This document shows, in pieces, positions 1 to 10,055 of a DNA stretch of 64,000 nt. The stretch spans positions 22,182,508 to 22,246,507 of the forward strand of contig NC_088776.1 of assembly GCF_954871325.1 (NCBI RefSeq), read 5' to 3'. The notes under the pieces are model-generated. The model was not told the DNA's origin and ran no database searches. It saw only the letters and a list, made by a program, of their open reading frames with translations. A program made the translations under genes and the position numbers. The stretch comes from Gordionus sp. m RMFG-2023. Taxonomy: Eukaryota; Nematomorpha; Gordioida; Chordodea; Parachordodidae. The stretch's first letter is position 1. Each line of letters begins with the position of its first letter.

Positions 1-278
1 TATGAGCATGATATTGTTACATTATCATCATTAGAATTATAAAAGAAATATATTTTTGCACCACATTGTTCTCCTCTTCTTTTTTTACTAATACATCTAA
101 AATTAATTTTCTTACCCTCTTCTGTATCATTTTTATATGGTTGTCCCCAGGAATTACAATTTAGATAATCCTGGACTTCAGAATTTTTGAAGCAATATCT
201 TTTATTTTTTATTTTTACTATTACCAGGTTACTAGATGAATCTGAATAATATTCATCAATTGGTTTCATTAAATTCAT
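1..278 (-). mobile_element. Zinc-finger N-terminal fragment of a MULE/FLYWCH-type transposase, cut by window edge
   Basis: An open minus-strand frame starts at an ATG (278-276, peptide MNLMKPIDEYYSD...) and runs off the left edge without a stop. Its middle reads NFRCISKKRRGEQCGAKIY: an aromatic-R-C followed about 11 residues later by C-x-AK, then a hydrophobic run ending at the edge. That spacing is what FLYWCH and Mutator-like transposase N-terminal zinc fingers show (WRC...C.A....H.H). The histidine pair would lie off the window, so the finger is incomplete here. The sequence just upstream of this frame (300-560) recurs inverted at 62955-63215, which supports a mobile element. It could instead be a host FLYWCH gene exon. 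Confidence 0.4.
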
Positions 279-299
279 TCTAAAAGTTAGTGTTAAAAA

Positions 300-560
300 T
301 TAAAACTGCCCAAGTAAATATAAAAACTGGAAAATTATTTATTACCTGACCAAAAATTTTAATTACCTTTCATTTTAAAACTACTTGTTTATTTTAAATA
401 CTGCCAACTCAATAAAAAAAGCTTGAATATTGAATATTAACTGCCCAAAAATTTAAAATGTTTTTCCCCCTTCCCATTTAATTAAAATACTGCCATTTTG
501 ATTTATTTTAATGCCCATTTCTTAATAAAAAACTGCATGAATAATTTGTTGCCTTTTTTA
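300..560 (-). repeat. Interspersed AT-rich repeat, copy 1 (5' flank of the zinc-finger fragment)
   Basis: The reverse complement of this stretch aligns over about 240 bp with 62955-63215. Shared landmarks are TTATTAAGAAATGGGC, TTTTAATTAAATGGG, TTTTGGGCAGTT and TTTTTGGTCAG in the same order. It directly precedes the minus-strand zinc-finger frame, so it is probably the 5' region of that element. Confidence 0.6.
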
Positions 561-574
561 TAATTTAGTTTCAA

Positions 575-905
575 TAGGCTGTTTTTTTACTCTAACTCAT
601 TTTAAGCCTTTTTAAATTTAAAAATCTGATTTTACTGCAAATTTATTGCAGCACTTTTAGAATACCTAATATATTAATAACCTTTGAATATTTTATAATT
701 TGTATAAAAAATCTATGAAAAAAAATAATATAAATTAAATTAAGTTGAAAGATTTATAGCAAAATTATCTAAAAATTATAAATTAGCTTTTCTAAACATG
801 TTGGAAATACTTTTTTGGTAAAATCAGATTTTTAAAATTTTATAAAAATACTCAGAGAAATAATTTAAAGTTAAAAAATAAGAAATTGACTGAAAAACAT
901 ATTGA
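575..905. repeat. Copy of the TTAGCGTCA palindromic MITE family, decayed
   Basis: The interior matches the better preserved element at 47165-47520. Both carry AAATTTAAAAATC(T/G)GATTTTAC followed by a GGAATACC/GAATACCTA box and an AT-rich centre ending in TTAAGTT(T)GAA. The two ends are inverted relative to each other (AATCTGATTTTAC at 625, GTAAAATCAGATTT at 820), as expected for a foldback MITE. Confidence 0.5.
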
Positions 906-1240
906 AACATATTACTAACATATTTGTAGAAATTGGCTTGGGTTCGATTAGACCAGAATTAAATATGTTTGGTGGTAATTATACTTGGCTATTTTATTAA
1001 TTTAAAATAACGTTACAAGTAAAATTAAAATTCTTAAATTTATAAAAGTCAAAAAATCGGAATTTTATCAATATTATTGATCTTTATGTAAGTAATTTTG
1101 TTTTTCTTGTTAACATGAAAGTAAATTTATGTTTTTTATATATAATAAAATATTGCCACAGAACAGTAAAAAACTAAACATTTTAAATATACATTGAACA
1201 TATTATATCATAACAATATTATATATATTAAATTTTTTAG

Positions 1241-1367
1241 TGCCTTAATAAAAATCAAGCTTTTCAAGAAATGCATATGTTATCCAACTCAACTTTTTCC
1301 ATTCCTGGTGATCCTGATTTCCCCTTAAATCCGGTTTATGCGAAACCTAAAAATAGAATAGATGAAG
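1241..1367 (+). CDS. ARPC3: ARPC3 exon ([16 protein letters not shown])
   Basis: The acceptor AATTTTTTAG ends at 1240. The frame is tgc ctt aat..., giving [20 protein letters not shown] and then the conserved [16 protein letters not shown]. The donor is GAAG|GTATGA at 1368. The exon ends one base into a codon. Confidence 0.93.
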
Positions 1368-4300
1368 GTATGAATCAATTTATTTTACTTTAAAATATTT
1401 ATATAAGATGTTTTAATCAAAGATTGACGATGGCATTTTCCCCTTCCTTTCTTATTCTAGTCAAAATGAAGTTCCATTGCAATTTTGGAATGTTCCTGAT
1501 AAAATATACCTGATGTTATTTCTATTTTTAAACACATTATTTATTAATCTAATTCTTCGATCAAAGGGCATTTTTTATGAACCTGAACCCTTTTTTAAAC
1601 TTTGTCAATCCGAACCACCCCTAGTTTTTTGCAAAATTCTATGATTGGTTTGGTTTATGCTAATTTTATTAAAATTCCTTTTTATTATTTATAAAATATA
1701 TAATTATAATTATAAAAAAAAGATTTTTTTTTCATATTTATTTAATCATATGATTTGAACTGATTATGCATTTGAATAAATTTAATATGGTGAACAAAAT
1801 ATAATTAATATAATATTATTTAATTTCATAAATATAATCTATATTTATGAAATTATAATACATTTTGCCTTAGTATCGTTTACAGAGTTGGATAAATTTA
1901 CAGATATTATGTTACAGATGGTGTAACATTATATAATGTAAGAACCTATTATTCTATCTTTTTGAAAAGATAACTAAGAGTTCTATAACCTTTATATTTT
2001 TTTGAGTAACATAAAAATTTATGGTGTCAACTGATTGTGATGATATAATTGCGTAAAATGATGAATTAATACAAAAGTGCACTGATACCATTCTTTTAGC
2101 AATTACTTATACCATACTAACAGAGTATCAGCTAGGGTTATTAAAAAAACCCGGTCGATTTTTAAGATGGACCCGATTAATTTTTGCCAAACTAATATTA
2201 TATAAGCTGGTGATTCGCTGATATATGGCAGAAAGGTTTCGACCTCTATGTGCCAAATCGTAAGGCTTACATAATATTATTTTGATTAAATCTTAATCGG
2301 GTCATTTTTAAAAATCGATCCGAATCGGGCTTTAGAACAAATCTAGTCTAGTGTCAGCACATATTACCGACACCAAATATATTATGGTGTAGAGCTACTC
2401 CGATCCACAAATTTTTTATTTATCCGATTCGATATTTCCGGTATTACTACAAAACCGATACAAATCCTATATTTAAATTGATAGATACCCTCTATATTTG
2501 AATAAATGCTATATAAAATTAATATTTTCTATTCAATCAAGAATTAAAGTATATTTTTATTCTCAAAAAGTTAATTATCTCATTTAATATATGGGCAATG
2601 TTTATGGCTGAATGTTGTGTCGTTAAATGGCTCGATTTAGCCCAACGTCCATCAAGATTTTAGCCAAAATATTATTACTCAAGCCTCAAAATTTTGACAA
2701 TAGATGTCCAAACCTTTCGGCCAACTGTTGGTAAAATATTCAAACTTGGATAATTTGCTTTTGGCTAAAATCTTGAGTTATCCGTTTAAAAACACTAGCT
2801 TAAAGTGACTCGTTAGATATCTTAAATCATATGCAGATATAACAAAAAAGAATTGTTAGCTACTCTATCATTTAATATTATTATGAAAATATTGACCCGA
2901 TCCTATTAAAAAACACGAAATATCGGTGCCGATCCAATATTGAATATGGGAACAGCCCTAATATAGTATAGTTATAAGAAGAAAATCAAGGATATAATTC
3001 ACAACTTATTATTTTTTTATTTATTTATCGTTTATAATTAATTTGTGAAATTCATATCAAATTAAACGAAATAGGAAATAAAGATTAACATCAACAGCAC
3101 CTTCTCTCATTTTTATCAGTTAAATGTAATAATCTTATAAAATTTGTTTTTTTTATTTAAAAAAAGAAGCTAAGATGGAACAATATTTTACATTTAACTA
3201 CCAAAATTAATATAGAGAGCATCCCAAAATATCATGAACAATAGATAGAACATTACAATAATATAAGAAATAAATAAACAGTGGATAATAAACAATAAAA
3301 AAACTAGGTTTAACATATCGCATGACTTAATCTTTATAATTAGATTGTGTATGAATAGGTTTTCAGGGAAATTTTATTTCGAGATGTTATTTTTTGGGTT
3401 TTTATCCAGGGAATTATTTTCTGAAAATCTTTTTATTTCTTGAACAATGATATAAAATAAATATCAGTATATATATATATAGCATTAACCAGCCTATAAA
3501 ATAAGCGATCAGAAACTTAAAAAAGTCAAGATTCCGAAAGTGGAAAAGTGTTATGGGGAAAATATATTAATACTAGCATTGCTTTTTGAATACCAAACTT
3601 ATTTAAATTTAATATTTTAGAAAATTTAAGAGGATATTTCCTGCAATTGCGCCAAGAAACGGGTATGAGACTCATTGAAAAGGTTTTTGAGAATGCCAAT
3701 TGCAAGCCAAGTAAAGTAAGTTAATTTCCATTTACATAATACTAATTTATACTTTAAATTAATGAAGGTCACTGTTCAGTCTAAAGCCGATTTTCAAAGA
3801 CCAAACCACTTTGAAAACCAAATGGGACCATGGATAACATTATAAAGGCCAGAATCGGGCCAGTTTTTTAAATATTTTTATTATTATTTCTTATACAAAA
3901 TTAAATATCATTATAAAATTTAAATTTGCAAAAATAATAAAATATGATAGATAGAACTAACACAACTAAAGGTCAGTGCGGCCCATTGAAATTTTTGAAA
4001 AGATTTTTCGGCACTACCCAACCCATATAATAATTTTGAGGAGGAAAAATATAAAAATTTGCCTAATTCTTTGTTTAAAAAAATTCTAACTTCTTGCTTG
4101 GATCGTTAAAATATTTTGCACAAGTTGCCTGACCCACAGATTGTATGCACCAAACAACATTAGTTTATCTATATTATAAAATATTATTCATTAACATTAG
4201 ATTTAAAACTTCATTAGATATTCCATTTTTAGTTTGGTAATATAATTATGTTCCTTGTTACTTAACCTCCTGCTTAGTTATTTGAATGACCAAATAATCT

Positions 4301-6403
4301 CTATTAGATATACTAAGTATAAGGAAACCTATATGCAAAAACATAGGTGTTTTATTATGGCATATCCATGTGAATCCAATATAGGTTATGAATTTAATAT
4401 ACATTTGGCCATAGATATAAACTTATCTTGTAAATTTAACGTTAATGGCAAATAATATTTAGTAAGTGTAAATAATATAACAAAAATGAAATTAATTAGG
4501 TTATAGCATTTGAATAGATAATAAATAGTTGTATTCATTGTTTTTTTTAACAACCACTTAGTAGCTCATAACTCCGATGAAGCGTATAAAGAACTTATTG
4601 ACAATCACCTTGTGAATCCAAACATAAATCAGTTATTATCTGCAAAAACTAGTATTTACCACGATTGAGGTTTCAGAAGCAATCAACTCTCTTCCGATAG
4701 ACTCCGCTGGAGGGATAGATGTCATCAGGCTCCTATTTCTTTGAGATTTGATAATTATAGACAATGCCAGCTCGTACATATTATTACAAGCAATATCAAG
4801 TCAATGAAGGATTACCACGCAATTTAATACTTTTATTCGTTGGTGTTCGACTAATGGTAACCAGATCGAGGCATTCGACTTGCTATAGAGCGAATATCCA
4901 GAATGATTATTTCTAAAATAATATCAAAATGAATATAAGATTCATTATCAGATTTTGGCATCTTACAAATTAGGATTTAAGATTAAAGGAGGCTGCGAAA
5001 GGCACCCGAACCTCCATCAGTCAATAATTTAACATAAAAGCAAAATCGTAAACTATCAAACCAAATATTCCCAAAATTAACTGCTTCAGATCACTAGGGT
5101 TCTTATTCTTATTTCCTGAAATTCTCTGATTGGAATAACACCCATATTGGAGGATTTGTTAGAATACATGGTTACAAATTACCCTTCCTAAATAATCGGA
5201 AGGACTTATCTACGCTCTCCTTTACCTCTATCAATCGTTTCATTCGTATCTTCTATCAGTGAAATCAAACAACTGAGGATTCGTTACACAATCTCATGTT
5301 ATCTAGTTTGTTGGCAAATGTAACAAATTAGCACACAAAGTTTTCTAAATGATTGGGATTTAGCTAATGTGCCACCCTCCGTTGACTATTTATTTTAGGG
5401 TAATGACACAGCAGCTTACAAACCTCCTTTCATTAGTTATGGATATATCTAGTTATGAAGCTAGAAACCAATCCAAGCAAAACAACATTCTGTAGGAAGC
5501 TGAATTTAGATAGGCAGTGGTAATTAGACAAGTAACGCAAATATCTCAACCTTTAAAGTTAAAAATGCAGGTCACAAGTACCAAATAGCAAGATTACCCC
5601 ACTATTATCTTTTTAATAGATATAAATACTTAATAAAATTATTCAAAAAATACTATAAGGATTTTTCAATCATTAATATTCGACCTGATGGGTATACACT
5701 GATTCATGGGACAGAGTTAACATATGTATCGTGATTTCAAATGTAGCGACATTAATTCCTTCTCTCTCCCCCCGCCCCCTCTTCCCACTTGAAAAGCCTA
5801 AAATATTCCTACATATCTGTTGATAGCATATTCATTCCGCCAGCTGTATCAACCTCCAGTTAGAAAAGAGGCTAAATCTTTTTAAATTTATGAATCAAAA
5901 AATAAACAATCTCGGGAGCATTTAAAATTCAAAAAATAAGCTATAAAAACGACGAAAAATTATAATGATTTTTTTTTTCAAAAAAATTACATCTTGCTCT
6001 TATTGACTAATTTAATTTTTTTACCTTTTAGTAGGTTACGATATAATTTTCTTACTATATTTGAAATAAATTTTCATGCAAGTAAAAATATAATTTTCAA
6101 TTGGCCCGAACCGAGAACAAATTGCATAAACCTAACCAAACCACAGGACCCATTCAGCCACCACGATTCGGTCAAAAGAAAACTAGACCGCTGACCTTCA
6201 TTAGTGTAAATTAACCTGAAAAAAATTTATTCATTTTTTTTAAAAAATACTGTGTTATTCTTTTCCAAGAAACGTATAGTACTATATAAATATAACAATT
6301 TTTTATTTTTATATTTTATAAATTTATTACTTGGAAACAGTGGTGGATGTGTTTTTGTAGACGAAAATTTCTTGATAAAAGTTTAGCTGCTCCTGGTGAA
6401 TAG
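1241..6403 (+). CDS. ARPC3: ARPC3, actin-related protein 2/3 complex subunit 3 (three C-terminal exons)
   Basis: This is the p21-Arc subunit of the Arp2/3 complex, which nucleates branched actin filaments in the cytoplasm. Exons 1241-1367, 3621-3715 and 6341-6403 join in phase (127+95+63 nt) and encode the last 94 residues. The sequence follows known ARPC3 closely: [18 protein letters not shown], then [20 protein letters not shown], then [20 protein letters not shown] and a stop. Vertebrate ARPC3 is about 178 residues, so the N-terminal 80-85 residues must come from exons left of this window; nothing resembling them is seen in 1-1240. All junctions are GT-AG. A likely poly(A) signal AATAAA lies at 6552-6557. 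The introns (2.25 and 2.63 kb) hold MITEs and a dead LINE. The C-terminus is more divergent than in most animals. No second copy is seen. Confidence 0.93.
2132..2346. mobile_element. Foldback MITE in ARPC3 intron
   Basis: About 215 bp. The ends are inverted copies of one another: CTAGGGTTATT...CCCGGTCGATTTTTAA on the left and, reading the other strand, CTAGATTTGTTCTAAAGCCCGATTCGG...GATTTTTAA on the right. Both arms continue through GACCCGATTAA. A short unique centre lies near 2205-2270. It is non-coding. Confidence 0.55.
2390..2960. mobile_element. hAT-like element with TAGRGCT..CCGATCCAC ends, ARPC3 intron; relative of 36630-37424
   Basis: The left end TAGAGCTACTCCGATCCAC and the right end, AATATCGGTGCCGATCCAATAT through AGCCCTA, match the two ends of the 36630-37424 element (TAGGGCTGTGCCGATCCAC and the same right box). 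The middle (about 2616-2808) is a different repeat with inverted ends GTTAAATGGCTCGATTT / CCGTTTAAAAACACTA, so this looks like one MITE inserted in another. Confidence 0.5.
2616..2808. repeat. MITE of the 'GGCTCGATTT' foldback family (copy 1)
   Basis: It shares the terminal box GTTAAATGGCTCGATTT with the inverted forms AAATCGAGCCATTTAATAAC (ending 12912) and CAAATCGAGCCGTTTAAGAA (ending about 15052). All three copies have GGCTAAAAT or GGCTTG motifs in both orientations. It is non-coding. Confidence 0.45.
3621..3715 (+). CDS. ARPC3: ARPC3 exon ([16 protein letters not shown])
   Basis: The acceptor AATATTTTAG ends at 3620. The split codon G|AA restores Glu, followed by [20 protein letters not shown] and [11 protein letters not shown]. 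The donor AAA|GTAAGT at 3716 is a full consensus. It ends in phase 0. Confidence 0.95.
3762..6205. mobile_element. Old DNA element with about 100-bp inverted ends filling ARPC3 intron
   Basis: The left end begins ATGAAGGTCACTGTTCAGTCTA. Read on the minus strand, the right end begins ATGAAGGTCAGCGGTCTAG. Further in, both arms carry a GACC(A)AA box, GGTTTGG or ACCAAACC, and a TCGGGCC motif (about 3855 and 6107). No clear target duplication or transposase frame is left. The LINE relic at 4560-5850 lies inside it, so this element or its arms are probably older than that insertion. The family is not identified. Confidence 0.4.
4560..5850 (+). mobile_element. Decayed LINE with REL-type endonuclease inside ARPC3 intron
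   Basis: Translated in shifting frames, this stretch follows the order of the intact LINE at 44.0-46.2 kb. At 4665-4735 it reads [20 protein letters not shown], matching the start of the reverse transcriptase (EVRKAILSFHRDSAHGLDGI). Near 4965 it reads [14 protein letters not shown], matching SPYQLGVGIPGGCE. Near 5685 it reads RPDGYTLI, matching the endonuclease RPDGISQI. Many stops and frameshifts make it a pseudogene. It lies in the ARPC3 sense orientation and is presumably spliced out. Confidence 0.6.
6341..6403 (+). CDS. ARPC3: ARPC3 last coding exon ([10 protein letters not shown]...stop)
   Basis: The acceptor TTGGAAACAG ends at 6340. The exon opens with the conserved Trp-Trp pair and encodes [20 protein letters not shown], then TAG at 6401-6403. 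This matches the usual ARPC3 tail WWTCFxKRxFMxKSLxGPG. Confidence 0.93.
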   Translation, partial: WWMCFCRRKFLDKSLAAPGE

Positions 6404-6850
6404 AAATGCCATTTTTTCAATGTATTAAAAGAAAGCTACATTATATTTGTATATTAAAAAAAATTAAAATGTAATTTATACATTATACGCGAAACTTATT
6501 TATTTTATATAATATTGTAATTATATTTTCTTTATATAATGGTACAAAAAGAATAAATATACAATGAAACCTCAAAGGGAGGAAATTGTTTTCTGGTAAA
6601 TTACTGATTTTTCGTTATTTGTCTTTGCATATATCATTAGTAAGATGTAAGAAATACATTTAAATTCATATTTATTAAAACTAATTATTTAATAATATAT
6701 TATCTGTTACTCTTAATCTAGTATAGTTTATATTTAAAATATAAACTCATATACAAATTTACTATAAATTTGGTTGATAAAATCATGCTTTTGTGTTTTA
6801 TTGTCAAAATAATTTGTTCGTGTAATAAATCAATATCACGTAGTCGGCAG

Positions 6851-6917
6851 TAGTGATCTGCATCGGGCCTAATTTTTCAAGCCCGGCCCAGCCCGTCGGG
6901 TCTAATTTTGCAGATCT
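6851..6917. mobile_element. 67-bp internally deleted hAT-type MITE with target duplication
   Basis: The element runs TAGTGATCTGCATCGGGCC...TTTTGCAGATCT and is bracketed by TCGGCAG (844-850 and 918-924). Its first 45 bases are the same as the 33617-33921 element, which has the same termini and its own duplication. Almost the entire interior has been lost. Confidence 0.65.
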
Positions 6918-6921
6918 TCGG

Positions 6922-7020
6922 CAGAACGACTTGAGGCACAAATTTCAAAACTTATGCCAATATTTAGTGTCTAGTTTATGTCTAAATAATCTTTAAAGAC
7001 ATCGCAAGAATTAAGGGTAG
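6922..7020 (+). repeat. Direct repeat, copy 1 of 2
   Basis: It opens AGAACGACTTGAGGCACAAA and continues to AAGAATTAAGGGTAGTGAG. The same order of motifs is found at 9942-10055. The two copies flank the 7.0-9.9 kb hAT cluster in direct orientation. Confidence 0.55.
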
Positions 7021-7659
7021 TGAGCTATAAGTAGGGAGGTAACATGGAAACTATGAAATTTCCAAGATTTCCCTATAGTTTCCCCAATTTTTATTTTGTT
7101 ATTTTGATCAAATAATCTGGATTTTTACAATATTTTAGTGAAATATTTTTCTTCTTGGTTCATATATCATATTATGTTTTGTTTTTGTTTGTAGGTTCAT
7201 TATCGATAATATATTAATAGCTCACCCTAGTAATGTTCATCGGAAGGAATTTTTTTATTAACTGAAATATATTTGATTTAAAAAAAACTGAAATAAGGAT
7301 AAGGAATATGATTAACGGTCAAATAGCTATAGGATAGGGTAGACCAACTTTTTCTAATTCTAATTAACTAATAATATTTAAAATTTCTGAATAAATATTA
7401 TTAGAAAATATTGATAATTTCGCAATAGCCTTTATGTTAAATTGTCCATCTTTCATAATTTGGAAGAAATTATTTCAATCTTTATAAACAGCATATAAAA
7501 TGCCCTCAATATATTTACTCAGTAAAAATTTGCTAAACAATGAATATGAAAGGATTAAAAATATAGTAACCGTAAGATAAGATAAAAATAAAAATTTGAC
7601 CTTTATTAATGATGGGTGGTGTATATTTTATTATAGCAATCGTCCCATATTCTATAAAT

Positions 7660-8858
7660 CAGGGATGTGAACCCGGACCCTGAACCCTCATATTTTGGCT
7701 GAACCCGAACCCGGACCCTTTTAAAAAGTGGAGGGTTTTCAGGGTATTATAAAAAAATTTCTAACATAAAAATTTTTTTTTTAAAAAAAATGTAAATATA
7801 AAATTTTTATAATTTTATTAATTTTTTTCGTGGAATCATTTATTATATATTAGCGTTTTTCTTCCTGGACTTCATTTCATTTTATTTAGAGATATACCAT
7901 AAATTAATAACAAAACACTTTGGACACATTTAAGCTTTAAAAAAATTAAAATATTCAAAATGCTTGATTTGATTATAAATATTTAATTGTATTTATTATT
8001 TTATATTACCTTTCAGTTATTAAGAACCTTATTTGATAATAGTTATATTTAGATTTTTTATATACTTAATTAATATATACTATGTTGTAAATAATTATAT
8101 CAATATTTTATAAACAGTTGGGAAAACCAATAATCCTATTTTGAAAGATAATCTTTCCATAAAATATATATAAAAAATTATTATATTTGAGTTAAATAAA
8201 ATTGTGATAATACCCAAAACTCTATTAGGCTACTACAATATCTACTGATTGTGGCGAGAACAATGATAATGAAAGCAATATTGATGATCTGGAAATTTTA
8301 CTATTAGATAGAGAGAAAAAAATCAAATTATCGTTAGATAGAAAGGAGCAAAAAATACCTATTGTATCTTTATTAGAAAAGTTCTCCGAAGTAAAGAGAA
8401 TAAATAAAGATGGAAATATTTTAAAATTCTGGGAAGAAAATTCTTATATATATCCAGAATTATATACCTTGTCTAGAATCGTCATGGCTGTGCCAGCGGC
8501 ACAAGTACAATAATTTATGTATTATAAAAATGACTCTTTTAGGTAAGCGTAGAACGAGGATTTTCTTCGTTGAAATATATATTGTCCAATTTACGAGGTA
8601 ATCTGAAGGAAGATATTTTAGAAGATATCATGATTGTTCGATTGAATAAAATATTTAAAATATAAATTATTTCATTTTGAATTATGAATGTGTATATATT
8701 GAAGTATAATAAAAATAAAAAAATGAATGAAAAAAAAGTCTTATTTTGAGTCATTATTTTCCCCTACCCGGACCTGAACCCTGGACCCGGGTCCTTTTTA
8801 AATTTATTACAGGACTCGAACCCGGACCCTTTTTTTTGTCTAAGGGTTCACATCCCTG
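7660..8858 (+). mobile_element. hAT element with perfect 8-bp target duplication
   Basis: The terminal inverted repeats are CAGGGATGTGAACCC(GGACCC) on the left and GGGTTCACATCCCTG on the right. They are flanked by CTATAAAT at 7652-7659 and 8859-8866, a perfect 8-bp duplication as hAT elements make. Repeated AACCCGGACCC boxes lie just inside both ends. The interior has only the C-terminal part of the transposase, so this 1.2 kb copy is deleted and non-autonomous. Confidence 0.85.
8229..8665 (+). pseudogene. hAT transposase C-terminal fragment (dimerisation region) with a probable 38-bp intron
   Basis: The first open part (8229-8504) encodes ...KFSEVKRINKDGNILKFWEE...YPELYTLSRIVMAVPAAQ. The next 38 bases (8505-8542) start GTACAA and end CTTTTAG. 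After them the frame resumes at 8543 with VSVERGFSSLKYILSNLRGN, LKEDILEDIMIVRLNKIFKI and a stop at 8663-8665. AAQ|VSVERGFSSL matches the hAT dimerisation motif (compare CTQVSVEREFSALAL at 53.4 kb, unbroken there). So the 38 bases look like a very short intron. The N-terminal domains (BED finger, RNase H-like core) are absent. A TAG directly precedes the first part, which could be an acceptor. Confidence 0.7.
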
Positions 8859-9941
8859 CTATAAATTAATTGAAGGACCAATATGCATATAGGAGAATAT
8901 ATATCTTGTGAATTTTAAAGTAATTGAAGAAATAATAAACACAAAAATTAATATAATAAAGGATAATGCAAGTAATGTAGAAAGGAAACACAAGAATTAA
9001 TATAATAAAGGATAATGCAAGTAATGAAGAAAGCCTGGACACTTGTGAGAAAAAAATAATATCGAATACATTGGGTCTGCATCTCATGGACTTAATTTGC
9101 TTTTAAATAATCTAGCAAATAAAATATTGCCAATATAAAAATGAAGCAAAAGCCCAAAATATCATAAAATATGTAAAATTAACACTCTTTTACATATTTA
9201 AGGAAAACAACTATTTAAGGATAAAAATAGGATTATTTCCTTAAAGTTGCCTAGCCCAGCTCGTTGAAAAGTATAGTTTTTTTGATAATTTAAAAATGAA
9301 AATATTTTGAGGTTACTTCATATTTTTATAGAGATAAGAGACAAGATTTAATCTTTTTGATAATGAAATTTTTTAAATGATCTTACAGCGCTATATTATT
9401 TTATAAAGTTATTTCTACACAAAACAGTAATGGAAACGGACACACCAAATTTATCTGACGTTCAAGCATTTATTGATGTCAGAAAAATCTCTTACTAAAT
9501 GAAATTATAGAGATCGAACAATATAAATAAAATACGGAGATTGTTTGTTGCTGCGATATACATTACCCTGATCATATAACTGACCCAAGATATTGCGGAT
9601 TTAATTTTAAAGACAATAAAGTTGATGAGGATTAGATGTTATTAAACCGATTTTCTGGATACTTGGATGTTGCGAGACAAATTGATCGATTTTAGAGATC
9701 TGGATCGTATTTCAAACGAAGATAACAAATAAATAATTGAAATTTTATCTTGTTTAAATAATACTAATAGTATATTTTTTAAATGAAATATGAAAAAAAA
9801 AAATATTGACCTGTAAAATAATTTTTTAAAAGAAATTTCCCGTTATTTTCCCCAAATTTACCTCATTTATAGTTTCCCGGGAAATTTACATCCCTTGATA
9901 TAATCAAAATAAATAAAGTGTGAAATTTGATCTGGAAGAAC

Positions 9942-10055
9942 GACTTGAGGCACAAATTCCAAAAGGTAAGTCAACATATAGTCCATATCTTGTGCCTAAA
10001 TGATTTTCCTACCAGACACCGGAAGAATTAACTTTTCCCTATAATAACTCACTTC
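9942..10055 (+). repeat. Direct repeat, copy 2 of 2
   Basis: It opens AGAACGACTTGAGGCACAAA as at 6922 and continues through GAAGAATTAACTTTTCCC. See the copy at 6922-7020. Confidence 0.55.

Larger units (their letters stand above)
7021..9897 (+). mobile_element. Outer decayed hAT element with GGGAKGTAA ends
   Basis: The left end is GTAGGGAGGTAACATGGAAACTATGAAATTTCC. On the opposite strand the right end is CAAGGGATGTAAATTTCCCGGGAAACTATAAA. These are similar inverted termini typical of hAT elements. The stretch 9430-9720 has broken frames (such as ...DVIKPIF, LDTWMLRDKLIDFRDLDRIS) resembling a hAT transposase body. A second, better preserved hAT (7660-8858) sits inside it. Heavily mutated; no target duplication could be matched. 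Confidence 0.45.

Noticed and set aside
4255-6194. Short plus-strand frames in the ARPC3 intron at 4255-4455 and 5994-6194
   Set aside because: The first is AT-rich noise; the second overlaps the right inverted end of the 3762-6205 element.
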